NCBI RefSeq assembly: GCF_009687885.1
Contig: NZ_BLAF01000013.1
Location: 165,892 to 229,891, forward strand
Source: Acrocarpospora pleiomorpha
GTDB taxonomy: Bacteria; Actinomycetota; Actinomycetes; Streptosporangiales; Streptosporangiaceae
DNA length: 64,000 bases
Direction: 5' to 3'
The translations under genes were made by a program, and so were the position numbers. Positions 50,561 through 59,175 of this stretch are shown here, in pieces. Position 1 is the first letter of the stretch. Each line of letters starts with the position of its first letter. Under the pieces are notes generated by a model, which ran no database searches, had not been told where the DNA came from, and was given only the letters and a program-made list of their open reading frames with translations.

Positions 50561-50667
50561 CGTAAACGCAACATGAGACAGTGTCAAGGGGTGTCCGGCT
50601 TGCCCGCAAGGCCCAACTGGGGTTATGGTCTGCGAAATCGGGCTAGGATAACGATCCCATACCAACA

Positions 50668-50680
50668 GAAAAGGCTTTCG
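50668..50680. promoter_or_regulatory. LacI-type operator at the LacI gene (autoregulation)
   Basis: GAAAAGGCTTTCG is a variant of the same operator and ends 3 bp before the LacI ATG at 50684, overlapping the ribosome binding site AAGG. Binding would block expression of the regulator itself. Confidence 0.55.
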
Positions 50681-50683
50681 CTG

Positions 50684-51700
50684 ATGACTCCTCCCCGACC
50701 ACGAGCGGCCACGATCAACGACGTCGCCGCCCTCGCTGGCGTCTCGATCGCGACGGCGTCCAAGGCGCTCAACGGACGCGGGCAGGTGCGGGACGAGACC
50801 AGGCGGCGCGTGCTGGTAGCCGCGGAGGAGCTGTCGTTCCAGCCGAACGCGCTGGCCAGGAGCTTGATCTCCGGGCAGACCCGGACGGTCGGGCTGCTCA
50901 CGAGCGACAGCGTGGGCCGTTTCGGCATCCCGGTGCTGCTCGGCGCCGAGGACGCGTTCGGGGCCGGGGAGATGTCGGTGATGCTCTGCGACGCGCGCGG
51001 CGACTCGATCCGCGAGCAGCATCACCTGCGCACGCTGCTGGCCCGGCGGGTGGACGGTCTGATCGTGGTGGGCGAGAGTACCGACCCGCGCCCGTCGATC
51101 AGCCGGAACCTGCCGCTTCCGGTGGTCTACGCGTACGCGCCTTCGGACGATCCCGACGACGTCTCGTTCGTGCCCGACGACGTGGAGGGGGCGAAGCTGG
51201 CCGTGCAGCACCTGGTGACGCTGGGTCGGCGGCGGATCGCGCACGTGACCGGGCCCACCCACTACCGGGCGGCGCAGGACCGGGCCGAGGGCACCCAGGC
51301 CGCGCTGGCCGAGGCCGGGCTCGAGCTCGTCGGCGGGCAGCCGCTGTTCGGGGTGTGGTCGCAGCGCTGGGGCCGGCAGGCGGCCGAGATCGTGTTGAAG
51401 CACGAGGTCGACGCGGTGATGTGCGGCAGCGACCAGATCGCGGCCGGGTTCATCGAGGCGGCGCGGGAGCGCGGGCACCGGATCCCGGACGACATCGCCG
51501 TGGTCGGCTACGACAACTGGGAAGTGCTCTCCGCGGAGACGCGCCCGCCGCTGACCACGATCGACATGAACCTGGAGCGCCTCGGCCGCACAGCCGCCCA
51601 GCACCTGTTCGCCGCCATCGACGGGAAGGCCACGCCCGGCGTGCACCGCATGCCCTGCCGTCTGGTCATCCGGGAGTCGAGCTTGACCGGTACGGTGTGA
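50684..51700 (+). CDS. LacI-family transcriptional regulator
   Basis: 338 residues. N-terminal HTH and hinge: ATINDVAALAGVSIATASKALNGRGQVRDETRRRVLVAAEELSFQPNALARSL (about 10-62). The ligand-binding part has GVWSQRWGRQAAE, VMCGSDQIAAGFIEAARERGHRIPDDIAVVGYDN and PPLTTIDMNLERLGRTAAQHL, typical of GalR/LacI regulators of sugar uptake. It is divergent from the importer and upstream of the secreted enzymes; four or five related operators flank these genes. It probably represses the locus until an arabinose-containing sugar binds. Confidence 0.93.
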   Translation: MTPPRPRAATINDVAALAGVSIATASKALNGRGQVRDETRRRVLVAAEELSFQPNALARSLISGQTRTVGLLTSDSVGRFGIPVLLGAEDAFGAGEMSVMLCDARGDSIREQHHLRTLLARRVDGLIVVGESTDPRPSISRNLPLPVVYAYAPSDDPDDVSFVPDDVEGAKLAVQHLVTLGRRRIAHVTGPTHYRAAQDRAEGTQAALAEAGLELVGGQPLFGVWSQRWGRQAAEIVLKHEVDAVMCGSDQIAAGFIEAARERGHRIPDDIAVVGYDNWEVLSAETRPPLTTIDMNLERLGRTAAQHLFAAIDGKATPGVHRMPCRLVIRESSLTGTV

Positions 51701-51719
51701 CACTTTACCGTCCGCGCCT

Positions 51720-51733
51720 GAAAACCTATTCCG
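51720..51733. promoter_or_regulatory. LacI-type operator upstream of the metalloprotease gene
   Basis: GAAAACCTATTCCG matches the shared operator GAAAACCTTTTCCG with one change. It lies 22-35 bp upstream of the ATG at 51755, between the LacI stop and the secreted metalloprotease gene. Confidence 0.55.
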
Positions 51734-51754
51734 CGACGGAAAGGGTCTCAGGCC

Positions 51755-53668
51755 ATGAGACGGCTCACCGTGGTGGCGACCATGCTCGCCGCCTTACTCG
51801 TGGGGGTTCCCCCCGCCCACAGCGCACCAACCGCGCAGGTCATCGACCTGTTCGGCCGCAACGTCAACAGCTACGGCGTCAAGCTGGTGGACTGGCAGGG
51901 CTACCTCGCCAACCCGTACGTCGAGCTGACCGTCCGCCCCCCGGCTGACGTGCCGTTCCCGGTCTCCATCGAGCTCCGGGCCGAGGGCACCTCGCGCCTG
52001 ATGATGGACCTGCCCAGCCAGCTCACCGCCACCGGCGCGATCAAGACGCTCACGTTCGCGAACGCGTCCGAGCAGAAGATCTTCCGGCTGGCGATCCACT
52101 CCAAGCGCGGCCCCGGCGCCGATGAAAGTTACACGCTGCGGCTGAACATCAGGGACGGGAGCGGCACGACGTACCAGCAGTCGATGCCGATCCGGGTGCA
52201 GCAGGACGAGAAGACCGCGATCCAGCCCACGATCCCGATCAATTTCGACTACCGCTTCGACACGATCACCGGGTACTTCGGCAACGCCGCCTTCCGGACC
52301 GCGGCGGAGGAGGCCGTCCGGGACTGGTTCCGCTTCTTCGACCTGCAGCCGTTCGACACGGTGGCCGCCGGGGCGGACAACAACCACCTGCCGGGCAACG
52401 ACTGGCAGAACACCATCAACGTCACCAACAACGCGGCCTTCACCGGCATGTACGTGTACTTCCGCGGCATCCAGACCCCGTACTCGACCGGCTACCCGGC
52501 GAACAACGGCCGCTATCACACCAGGAACGGCACGCAGGTCCCCGGCCCGCTGCACCGCTCCACCGCGATGATCTTCGAGTACGACGAGGCCGGCAAGCAG
52601 CTCTTCACCTCGCTGGCCGACGAGGACTGGTATCGCACCAACATCCAGGGCCCGGTCCTGGACGTGCACGGCCTGGTCATGCACGAGTACGGCCACGCCG
52701 TCGCCTTCCACAGCGACTGGGCGGGCATGCGCTCCTACGTGGCCGGCGGCGGGAACGACCCGGACGTGGTCGCCTACCAGGGCTACCCCGTGCCGCTGGA
52801 CAGCAGCTACCACATCCCCGGTGACCAGCGTTATTGGGACCGGCTGAGCGGGCAGAGCGGCGGCTGGACGCATCTGTTCCCGACCCGGAGGTGGATGCTG
52901 ACCAAGCTTGCCCTGCTGGTGGCGGAGAACGCGGGCTGGAAGATCAACCGCAACCTCACCCCGTTCCTCGCGCCGGCCATCCTCACCACGACGGTGCCGC
53001 AGGCCACCCGGGGCAGCGCCTATCAGCAGACGCTCGCCGCTCAAGGTGGGGTGCCGTTCTACGACTGGCAGGTCGTCGGCGGCGCGCTGCCGGCCGGGCT
53101 GAGCCTGGACCGGTTCACCGGCACGATCAGCGGCACGCCCACCACCGCGGGCACCTCGAGCTTCACCGTGCAGCTGCGGGACTACGACCGGCAGAGCGCT
53201 CCGGTCACCCGGTCCTTCCAGCTCACCGTGTCCGGCGGCGGGACCACCCCGGTCAACCTGGCCGGGACCGCGACGGCGTCGGCGTCGTACACCTCGCCGT
53301 GGGAAAGCGTGGCCGCGGTGAACGACGGCGTCGATCCGGCGCTGTCCAACGACACGGCCAATCCGCGCTGGGGCACCTGGCCGCAAACCGGCGCGCAGTG
53401 GGCCCAGCTCACCTGGCCCGCGGCGCAGCAGGTCAGTTCCGCGGAGGTGTACTTCTTCGATGACGGCGGCGGCGTCCGGGTGCCGGCCTCGTGGAAGCTT
53501 CAGTACTGGAACGGGACCGCGTATGTGGATATCCCGGGCAGCTATCCGGTGGCGCTCAACGCGTACAACCGGGTGACGTTCCCGGCGGTCAGCACGACCC
53601 GGCTGCGGGTGGCGCTGCAGAGCGGCGCCGGCTCGGTCGGCCTGCTGGAAGTCAAGGCCTACTCCTGA
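51755..53668 (+). CDS. Secreted HExxH metalloprotease-like protein with putative Ig and discoidin-like domains
   Basis: 637 residues. Signal peptide MRRLTVVATMLAALLVGVPPAHS. A large N-terminal region ends in VLDVHGLVMHEYGHAVAFHSDWAGM with His310-Glu-x-x-His314, a zincin-type site. Residues about 410-490 (PAILTTTVPQATRGSAYQQTLAAQGG... GLSLDRFTGTISGTPTTAGTSSFTVQLRD) form a putative-Ig (cadherin-like) repeat. The last 140 residues are a discoidin/F5-8C-like module (ASYTSPWESVAAVNDG, NPRWGTWPQTGAQWAQLTWP, GLLEVKAYS) shared with the two glycosidases downstream. The protease family is not recognised. It lies in the LacI-controlled locus and probably helps open plant or fungal cell-wall glycoprotein. 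Substrate is inference. Confidence 0.8.
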   Translation: MRRLTVVATMLAALLVGVPPAHSAPTAQVIDLFGRNVNSYGVKLVDWQGYLANPYVELTVRPPADVPFPVSIELRAEGTSRLMMDLPSQLTATGAIKTLTFANASEQKIFRLAIHSKRGPGADESYTLRLNIRDGSGTTYQQSMPIRVQQDEKTAIQPTIPINFDYRFDTITGYFGNAAFRTAAEEAVRDWFRFFDLQPFDTVAAGADNNHLPGNDWQNTINVTNNAAFTGMYVYFRGIQTPYSTGYPANNGRYHTRNGTQVPGPLHRSTAMIFEYDEAGKQLFTSLADEDWYRTNIQGPVLDVHGLVMHEYGHAVAFHSDWAGMRSYVAGGGNDPDVVAYQGYPVPLDSSYHIPGDQRYWDRLSGQSGGWTHLFPTRRWMLTKLALLVAENAGWKINRNLTPFLAPAILTTTVPQATRGSAYQQTLAAQGGVPFYDWQVVGGALPAGLSLDRFTGTISGTPTTAGTSSFTVQLRDYDRQSAPVTRSFQLTVSGGGTTPVNLAGTATASASYTSPWESVAAVNDGVDPALSNDTANPRWGTWPQTGAQWAQLTWPAAQQVSSAEVYFFDDGGGVRVPASWKLQYWNGTAYVDIPGSYPVALNAYNRVTFPAVSTTRLRVALQSGAGSVGLLEVKAYS

Positions 53669-53683
53669 CCTGTAGGCCTTGAC
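53651..53683 (+). terminator. Hairpin at the end of the metalloprotease gene
   Basis: GTCAAGGCCTAC (53651-53662) and GTAGGCCTTGAC (53672-53683) are perfect 12-bp inverted repeats with a 9-base loop that contains the TGA stop codon. Confidence 0.55.
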
Positions 53684-53692
53684 GCGCGGTTA

Positions 53693-53706
53693 CGAAAACC
53701 TTTTCC
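53693..53706. promoter_or_regulatory. LacI-type operator (GH43 upstream region, site 1)
   Basis: CGAAAACCTTTTCC contains the core GAAAACCTTTTC in the same orientation as the other sites. It lies between two hairpins downstream of the metalloprotease gene, about 140 bp before the GH43 start. Confidence 0.6.
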
Positions 53707-53719
53707 ATCCGCAGCCTTC

Positions 53720-53754
53720 ACTAGGGAGGCTGCTCTATTGACAGCCTCCCTAGT
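53720..53754 (+). terminator. Terminator hairpin before the GH43 promoter
   Basis: ACTAGGGAGGCTG (53720-53732) and CAGCCTCCCTAGT (53742-53754) form a perfect 13-bp stem with a 9-base loop, followed by TAAGTTT. It separates the metalloprotease transcript from the GH43 promoter region. Confidence 0.8.
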
Positions 53755-53764
53755 TAAGTTTATG

Positions 53765-53780
53765 TTTCCGAAAACCTTTC
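53765..53780. promoter_or_regulatory. LacI-type operator (GH43 upstream region, site 2)
   Basis: TTTCCGAAAACCTTTC is identical, on the opposite strand, to the first 16 bases of the site upstream of the importer operon. It lies 66-81 bp before the GH43 ATG. Confidence 0.7.
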
Positions 53781-53810
53781 ATCCCACTTCCTTCATGCAC
53801 CTCCCCAAGA

Positions 53811-53826
53811 ATGTTAGCGCTAACAT
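53811..53826. promoter_or_regulatory. Perfect 16-bp palindrome before the GH43 gene
   Basis: ATGTTAGCGCTAACAT is a perfect palindrome with the central CG typical of GalR/LacI-family operators (compare TGTTAGCGCTAACA-type sites). It differs from the GAAAACCTTTTC sites, so a second LacI-family regulator may also act here. It ends 19 bp before the ATG at 53846. Confidence 0.6.
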
Positions 53827-53845
53827 CTCGGCAAGGAGCACCCCC

Positions 53846-55234
53846 ATGAAACGACGATGGGCCGCCCTAGCGGCAACCGTTGTCCTCGTCCTCACCACTG
53901 GTGCGCCGGCCATCGCCGCCGCCCCGATCACCACCGCGATCTACACGGCCGATCCCTCGGCCCTGGTCGTCGGTGACACGCTCTACCTGTACACCGGCCA
54001 CGACGAGGCCCCCGCCGGCGGCGGGAACTTCGTCATGCGGGACTGGCACGTGTTCAGCTCCAGCGACGCGACCACCTTCACCGACCTGGGCGCGAAGCTG
54101 TCGCTGGCCAACTTCCCGTGGGCCGGGGCCGACGCCTGGGCCGGCGAGGTCGAGCGCGGAGCCAACGGCCGGTACTACTGGTATGTCCCGGTCAACGGCA
54201 ACGGCGCCGGCTGGATGGACATCGGCGTAGCCGTCGGCGACTCGCCCACCGGCCCGTTCACCGACGCCCGGGGTGGGCCGCTGATCACCGACAGCACCCC
54301 GAACTCCTCCCCGCTCAACATCGACCCGACCGTGTTCACCGACGACGACGGCCAGGTCTACATGTACTGGGGCTCCTACTACGGGCTGCGGGCCGTGCGC
54401 CTCAACGCCAACATGACCCAGACCGTGGGCTCGGTGATCACCCCGACCGGCGTCTCCAACTTCTGGGAGGCGCCCTGGATGTTCAAGCGCAACGGCACCT
54501 ACTACCTGGCCTACGCGGCCAACGACTCGGCCTGCTCCGCCCCTGGTTACGCCTGCATCCGGTATGCCACCGCGAGCAACCCGCTCGGCCCGTGGACCCA
54601 CCGGGGCGTCGTGCTCGACCAGGTCAGCTCCACCACCAACCATCCGGCGATCATCGAGTTCAAGGGCCAGTGGTACATGGTCTACCACAACGCCGCGGCC
54701 CCGGGCGGGGGCAACTTCCGCCGCTCGGTCACCATCGACAAGCTGTTCTGGAACGCCGACGGCACCATGCAGAAGGTCGTGCAGACCAGCGGTCCGCCCC
54801 CGGCGGGCGGCAACCTCGCGCTGACCGCGACCGCGTCCACCTCCTACGTCTCTCCGTGGGAAACCCTCGGCGCGATCAAGGACGGCTTCACCCCGACCAG
54901 CTCCGCCGACCACAGCCACGGCGCGTACGGCAACTGGAACCACCAGGGCACCGAATGGATCGAGTACCAGTGGCCGACCGCGCAGAGCATCCGGCGGATC
55001 ACCACCTACTGGTTCGACGACAACCAGGGCATCGACCTGCCGGCGTCCTGCCAGGTGCAGTACTGGAACGGCAGCGCGTACGTGAACGTGCCCGGCCAGT
55101 CGGCCTGCGGCGTGGCCGCCAACACCGCGAACGTGACCACGTTCACCCCCGTCAGCACGACGCGGCTGCGGCTGAACATCACCTCCAGGACCGGTTTCTC
55201 GACCGGCGTGCTCGAATGGACGGCACATTCATGA
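53846..55234 (+). CDS. Secreted GH43 family glycosidase (arabinanase/arabinofuranosidase type) with discoidin-like module
   Basis: 462 residues. Signal peptide ends near AIA-AAP. Five-bladed beta-propeller of GH43: general base Asp in YTADPSALVVGD (about 33), second Asp in NIDPTVFTDDDGQVYMYWGSY (about 158), and acid Glu in NFWEAPWMFKRNGTYYLAYA (about 210), with HPAIIEFKGQWYMVYH. Residues about 325-460 are a discoidin/F5-8C-like carbohydrate-binding module. It hydrolyses arabinose- or xylose-containing polymers outside the cell, feeding the ABC importer and GH127. ATG 53846 has AAGGAG upstream. Its stop overlaps the next gene's ATG (ATGA), so the two are coupled. Confidence 0.9.
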   Translation: MKRRWAALAATVVLVLTTGAPAIAAAPITTAIYTADPSALVVGDTLYLYTGHDEAPAGGGNFVMRDWHVFSSSDATTFTDLGAKLSLANFPWAGADAWAGEVERGANGRYYWYVPVNGNGAGWMDIGVAVGDSPTGPFTDARGGPLITDSTPNSSPLNIDPTVFTDDDGQVYMYWGSYYGLRAVRLNANMTQTVGSVITPTGVSNFWEAPWMFKRNGTYYLAYAANDSACSAPGYACIRYATASNPLGPWTHRGVVLDQVSSTTNHPAIIEFKGQWYMVYHNAAAPGGGNFRRSVTIDKLFWNADGTMQKVVQTSGPPPAGGNLALTATASTSYVSPWETLGAIKDGFTPTSSADHSHGAYGNWNHQGTEWIEYQWPTAQSIRRITTYWFDDNQGIDLPASCQVQYWNGSAYVNVPGQSACGVAANTANVTTFTPVSTTRLRLNITSRTGFSTGVLEWTAHS

Positions 55235-58200
55235 AACGGATCAGCGCCGCCTTACTCCTCGTCGCGGGTTTGATCGTCGCGGGGCCGCCCGCGTCGGCCG
55301 CGCAGACCATCGGGTTCCCGACGTTCAGCGGGCCCGCCATCCCGGCCGCGCCGGGCAACTCCATGCAGGCCATCTACGACGCCGAAAGCGGCGGCACCGA
55401 CTTCTGGATGGACCGCCTGCTGGCCAGGCCGGGCAACGATCCGGCCGGGACGTGGCTGATGACCCGAGGCCGGGCGGTCTTCATGAAGACCCACAATCCG
55501 GGCACGCTCGGGTTCGGCGGGCAGGTCGCGTACTGGGAGAGCATCAGCAACAACAACGCGTTCACGGTCGCGATCACGCCGGGCACGTTCACCGAGCAGG
55601 TGGGCTCCCGCTGGCAGGCGCCGAGCCACTGGCGGAGCGTGCACACCAGCGGGTCGATCACGGTCAACCAGACCAAGTTCATCACCGAGAACAACGTGGC
55701 CGTGGCCAACCTGTCGATCACGAACAACGGCTCGTCGTCCTCGACGCTGCAGCTGCGGGCGACCTCGCCCTACGCCACCAGCGGGAGCGGCAACACGCTG
55801 ACCGGGCAGGTCAACGCGTACAACAACCTCACCACGATCCTCCCCCGCCTGACCGGGGACGGATTCACGGTGACCAGCGGGGGCCTCAACCGCTCGGTGA
55901 CCGTCGCGCCCGGGGCGACCGTCACCGCGAAGGTGGTGATGGGCTTCGTCACCAACGAGATCCCCGAGTCGCTGACCGAGTTCAACGCCTACGCCGGATA
56001 CAGCAACGCGACCGCGTTCGCCACGCACGTCCGGGCGTACAACCTGTGGTGGGCGCAGAACCTGCCCTACATCGACGTGCCGGAACCGGCCATCAAGAAG
56101 AACATCTACTACCGCTGGTGGCTGATGCGCTTCAACAACCTGGACGCCGACATTCCCGGGCAGACGTTCCAGTTCCCGACCTCCACCGAGGGCGTGCTGG
56201 GCTACAACAACGCGATCGCGCTCACCCAGCCGATGCACATCGACGATCTCAAGTACCTGCGCAACCCCATCTACGCGTACGGCGACTGGCTGAGCGTCGG
56301 GCAGATCTCCAAGAACGGCCGGTTCCTCGACAATCCGGGTGACCCGGAGAACTGGTCCAACAGCTACACGCAGTACATCGCCGAGGCGGCCTGGAAGAGC
56401 TACCAGATCCACGGCGGCCAGCCGGCCATCGCCGGGAACCTGGCCCGCTACGCCGAGCAGGACGTCAAGGGCCAGCTCGCCTTCTACGACCACGACAACA
56501 ACAAGCTCATCGAGTACGACTGGGGCGCCCTGACCGGCAACGACGCCGACGCGGTGTCGTTCCACTGGAAGCCGGGCAACATGGACCGGGCCGAGTCGGC
56601 CTACCAGTACAGCGGGGCGCTGGCGGCGGCGCAGGCCTACGAGGCGATCGGCAACACGGCCAAGGGCACCGAGATGCGGACGCTGGCGACGCAGATCCAG
56701 AACGCCATCGTCAACGTGCTGTGGAACCCCAACCGGCAGCTGTTCGAGCACCGGCTGAAGTCGACCAACGAGTGGGTGCCATGGAAGGAGATCAACAACT
56801 ACTACCCGTTCGCGGTCGGCGCGATCCCGAACACGGCGACCTACCGGGAGGCGCTGCGCCTCTACGACAGCCCCGCCCAATACCCGATCTTCCCGTACTA
56901 CACCGCCAACCAGGTCGACAAGGCGGCCGCGGCGGCAGCCGGGAACCCGGGGTCCAACAACTTCTCCACCATCAACTCCACCGTGCAGTTCCGGCTCTAC
57001 TCTTCGGTGCTGCGCAACTACCCGAACGCGTGGATGAGCGCGACCGACTACAAGAAGCTGCTCTACTGGAACGCCTGGGCGCAGTATGTCGGCGGCAACA
57101 CCCAGTGGCCGGACGCCAACGAGTTCTGGGCCGACTGGAACGGCTCGTCGATCAACTACCGGTCCTGGATCCACCACAACATCCTGGGCAGCTCCAACTG
57201 GACCGTGATCGAGGACGTGGCCGGGCTCCGGCCGCGCAGTGACGCGAAGGTGGAGCTCTCGCCGATCAACATCGGCTGGACCCACTTCACCGTCAACAAC
57301 CTGCGCTACCGGAACACGGACCTGACCATCGTCTGGGACGACCCGGCCGACGGCATCACCCGCTATCCCGGCGTGCCGCAGGGCTACTCGATCTTCCTGA
57401 ACGGCACCCGGGTGGCGACGGTCAACTCGCTGGTGCCCTTCACCTGGGACGCCGCCACCGGGGCGGTGACCACCAGCGGAACCGTCGCCTTCAACCAGGC
57501 CTTCCCCAGCCTGCAGACCCCCACGCAGGTGTCCCAGTCCAGCCCGCGCATGGTGGACATGCTGGCCAAGGCGGGCGTGGACCTCACGGCCAACCTCACC
57601 AACCTGGCCGCCGGCGCGACCGCCACCGCGTCTTCGACCGCGTCCGGCAGCAACGTGGCCGGAGCGATCGACGGGTTCCCCACCAACGAACCGTTCTGGG
57701 GCGGCAACACTTCCGCCTCCGACTGGTACGAGGTGAACTTCGGGGCCGCGCGGACGTTCAACGAGGTGCGCGTGCACTTCAAGGACAGCCGTCCGGCCAA
57801 TGCCACCTATCGGGCGCCCGCGTCGTACAACATCCAGTACCTCAACGGCAGCACCTGGACGAACGTGCCAGGTCAGAACAAGACCCCGGCCGCGCCGCGG
57901 GCCAACTACAACCTGGTGCAGTTCCCGGCGATCAGCGCGCAGCGGGTGCGGATCGTGACCACCAACGCCTCCGGGTCGCGGAGCGGGCTCACCGAGGTGA
58001 AGATCTTCAACCGGGGCGGAGTGGTGCAGCCGCCGAGCAATCTGGCGCAGATCGCCACGCCGACGGCGTCGTTCACGTCTTCGTGGGAGAGCGTGGCGGC
58101 GGTCAACGACGGGATCCAGCCTCCGTCGTCGAACGACACGGTCAATCCGCGCTGGGGTTGCTGGCCGAACACCGGCGAGCAATGGGTGGATCTGACCTGG

Positions 58201-58464
58201 CCGTCGGCGCAGACGCTGAACCGGGCCGAGGTGTACTTCTTCGACGACGAGCAGGGGATCGACATGCCCGCGTCGTGGAAGTTGCAGTCCTGGAACGGCA
58301 GCGCGTATGTGGACGTGCCCGGGGCTTCCGGATACACGCTGACCAAGAACGCGTTCAACAACGTGACGTTCACGGCCACCAGCACGACCCGGTTGCGGGT
58401 GCTGCTCACCGGTAACGGGAGCAACTCCGTCGGGTTGCTGGAGGTCAGAGCGTACGCGCCCTGA
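55231..58464 (+). CDS. Secreted MGH1-like (alpha/alpha)6 glycosidase with two discoidin-like modules
   Basis: 1077 residues. Signal peptide MKRISAALLLVAGLIVAGPP, cleavage near ASA-AQT. A beta-sandwich lead domain (about 30-260) is followed by a barrel resembling mannosylglycerate hydrolase/GH63-type enzymes (NIYYRWWLMRFNNLDADIPG, YGDWLSVGQIS, WKSYQIHGGQ, ISFHWKPGNMDRAES-like DAVSFHWKPGNMDRAESAY, VLWNPNRQLFEHR, FWADWNGSSINYRSWIHHNILG). Residues about 790-930 and 935-1077 are two discoidin/F5-8C-like modules; the second is close to the C-terminus of the metalloprotease. The exact GH family and linkage are not certain; by context an arabinose-containing glycan. It is translationally coupled to GH43. 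Confidence 0.8.
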   Translation: MKRISAALLLVAGLIVAGPPASAAQTIGFPTFSGPAIPAAPGNSMQAIYDAESGGTDFWMDRLLARPGNDPAGTWLMTRGRAVFMKTHNPGTLGFGGQVAYWESISNNNAFTVAITPGTFTEQVGSRWQAPSHWRSVHTSGSITVNQTKFITENNVAVANLSITNNGSSSSTLQLRATSPYATSGSGNTLTGQVNAYNNLTTILPRLTGDGFTVTSGGLNRSVTVAPGATVTAKVVMGFVTNEIPESLTEFNAYAGYSNATAFATHVRAYNLWWAQNLPYIDVPEPAIKKNIYYRWWLMRFNNLDADIPGQTFQFPTSTEGVLGYNNAIALTQPMHIDDLKYLRNPIYAYGDWLSVGQISKNGRFLDNPGDPENWSNSYTQYIAEAAWKSYQIHGGQPAIAGNLARYAEQDVKGQLAFYDHDNNKLIEYDWGALTGNDADAVSFHWKPGNMDRAESAYQYSGALAAAQAYEAIGNTAKGTEMRTLATQIQNAIVNVLWNPNRQLFEHRLKSTNEWVPWKEINNYYPFAVGAIPNTATYREALRLYDSPAQYPIFPYYTANQVDKAAAAAAGNPGSNNFSTINSTVQFRLYSSVLRNYPNAWMSATDYKKLLYWNAWAQYVGGNTQWPDANEFWADWNGSSINYRSWIHHNILGSSNWTVIEDVAGLRPRSDAKVELSPINIGWTHFTVNNLRYRNTDLTIVWDDPADGITRYPGVPQGYSIFLNGTRVATVNSLVPFTWDAATGAVTTSGTVAFNQAFPSLQTPTQVSQSSPRMVDMLAKAGVDLTANLTNLAAGATATASSTASGSNVAGAIDGFPTNEPFWGGNTSASDWYEVNFGAARTFNEVRVHFKDSRPANATYRAPASYNIQYLNGSTWTNVPGQNKTPAAPRANYNLVQFPAISAQRVRIVTTNASGSRSGLTEVKIFNRGGVVQPPSNLAQIATPTASFTSSWESVAAVNDGIQPPSSNDTVNPRWGCWPNTGEQWVDLTWPSAQTLNRAEVYFFDDEQGIDMPASWKLQSWNGSAYVDVPGASGYTLTKNAFNNVTFTATSTTRLRVLLTGNGSNSVGLLEVRAYAP

Positions 58465-58476
58465 CCGAACCGAGCA

Positions 58477-58505
58477 GGGGGCGTGCCCGACCCCGGCACG
58501 CCCCC
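58477..58505. terminator. Bidirectional terminator hairpin
   Basis: A perfect 11-bp GC-rich stem (58477-58487 with 58495-58505) and 7-base loop, between the convergent glycosidase and kdpE genes. Confidence 0.75.
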
Positions 58506-58506
58506 G

Positions 58507-59175
58507 TCACGGCAGGTAGCGGTAGCCCATGCCCAGTTCGGTGATCAGATGGACCGGGTGGGCGGGGTCGCGTTCGAGTTTGCGGCGCAGTTGCACCATG
58601 TACTGCCGCAGGTAGTGGGTTTCCTTCAGGTATTTCGTGCCCCAGACCTCGGTCAGCAGCTGGCGCTGGCTGACCAGGCGGCCGGGGTTGCGCAGCAGGA
58701 TCTCGAGGATGTGCCATTCGGTGGGCGTGAGCCGTACGCCGCCGGAGACGGTCTTGTTGGTCAGGTCGATGGTGTGGTCGCCGAGCTGGACGGCGGCCAG
58801 TTCGGCCTCCTGGGCGCGTGTCCTGCGGGTCACGGCGCGGACCCGGGCCAGGAGCTCCTCGATGTTGAAGGGCTTGGTGACGTAGTCGTCGGCCCCCGCG
58901 TCCAGGGCCTCGATCTTGTCCTGGTTCCCGGCCCGGCCGGACAGGACCACGATCGGCACCGTGGTCCAGCCGCGCAGGCCGTGGATGACGTCCACCCCGT
59001 CGAGATCGGGCAGGCCCAGGTCCAGGAGCACCAGGTCGGGGTGCCACTGGGCGGCCTCCCGCAGGGCGGCGCTTCCGTCGGCGGCGAGGGCCACCTCGTA
59101 CTGCCGGGCGACCAGGTTGATCCGGAGCGCGCGGAGGATCTGCGGCTCGTCGTCGACGATCAGGATGCGGGTCAT
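58507..59175 (-). CDS. kdpE: KdpE response regulator
   Basis: 222 residues. Receiver domain: acidic pair in ILIVDDEPQIL, phospho-Asp in LVLLDLGLPDLDG (about 52), VLSGRAGNQDK and Lys in DDYVTKPFNIEEL (about 102). The C-terminal winged helix (about 128-222) ends with VWGTKYLKETHYLRQYMVQLRRKLERDPAHPVHLITELGMGYRYL, the characteristic KdpE end. It activates kdpFABC under K+ limitation. ATG 59175 overlaps the kdpD stop by 4 bp, so sensor and regulator are coupled. Confidence 0.95.
   Translation of the reverse strand: MTRILIVDDEPQILRALRINLVARQYEVALAADGSAALREAAQWHPDLVLLDLGLPDLDGVDVIHGLRGWTTVPIVVLSGRAGNQDKIEALDAGADDYVTKPFNIEELLARVRAVTRRTRAQEAELAAVQLGDHTIDLTNKTVSGGVRLTPTEWHILEILLRNPGRLVSQRQLLTEVWGTKYLKETHYLRQYMVQLRRKLERDPAHPVHLITELGMGYRYLP

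Noticed and set aside
55252..58182. 976-codon open frame on the minus strand opposite the large glycosidase
   Set aside because: It is the usual GC-rich shadow frame: Arg/Gly/Val/His-rich composition, no domain motifs, no ribosome binding site, and a well-supported gene on the other strand.
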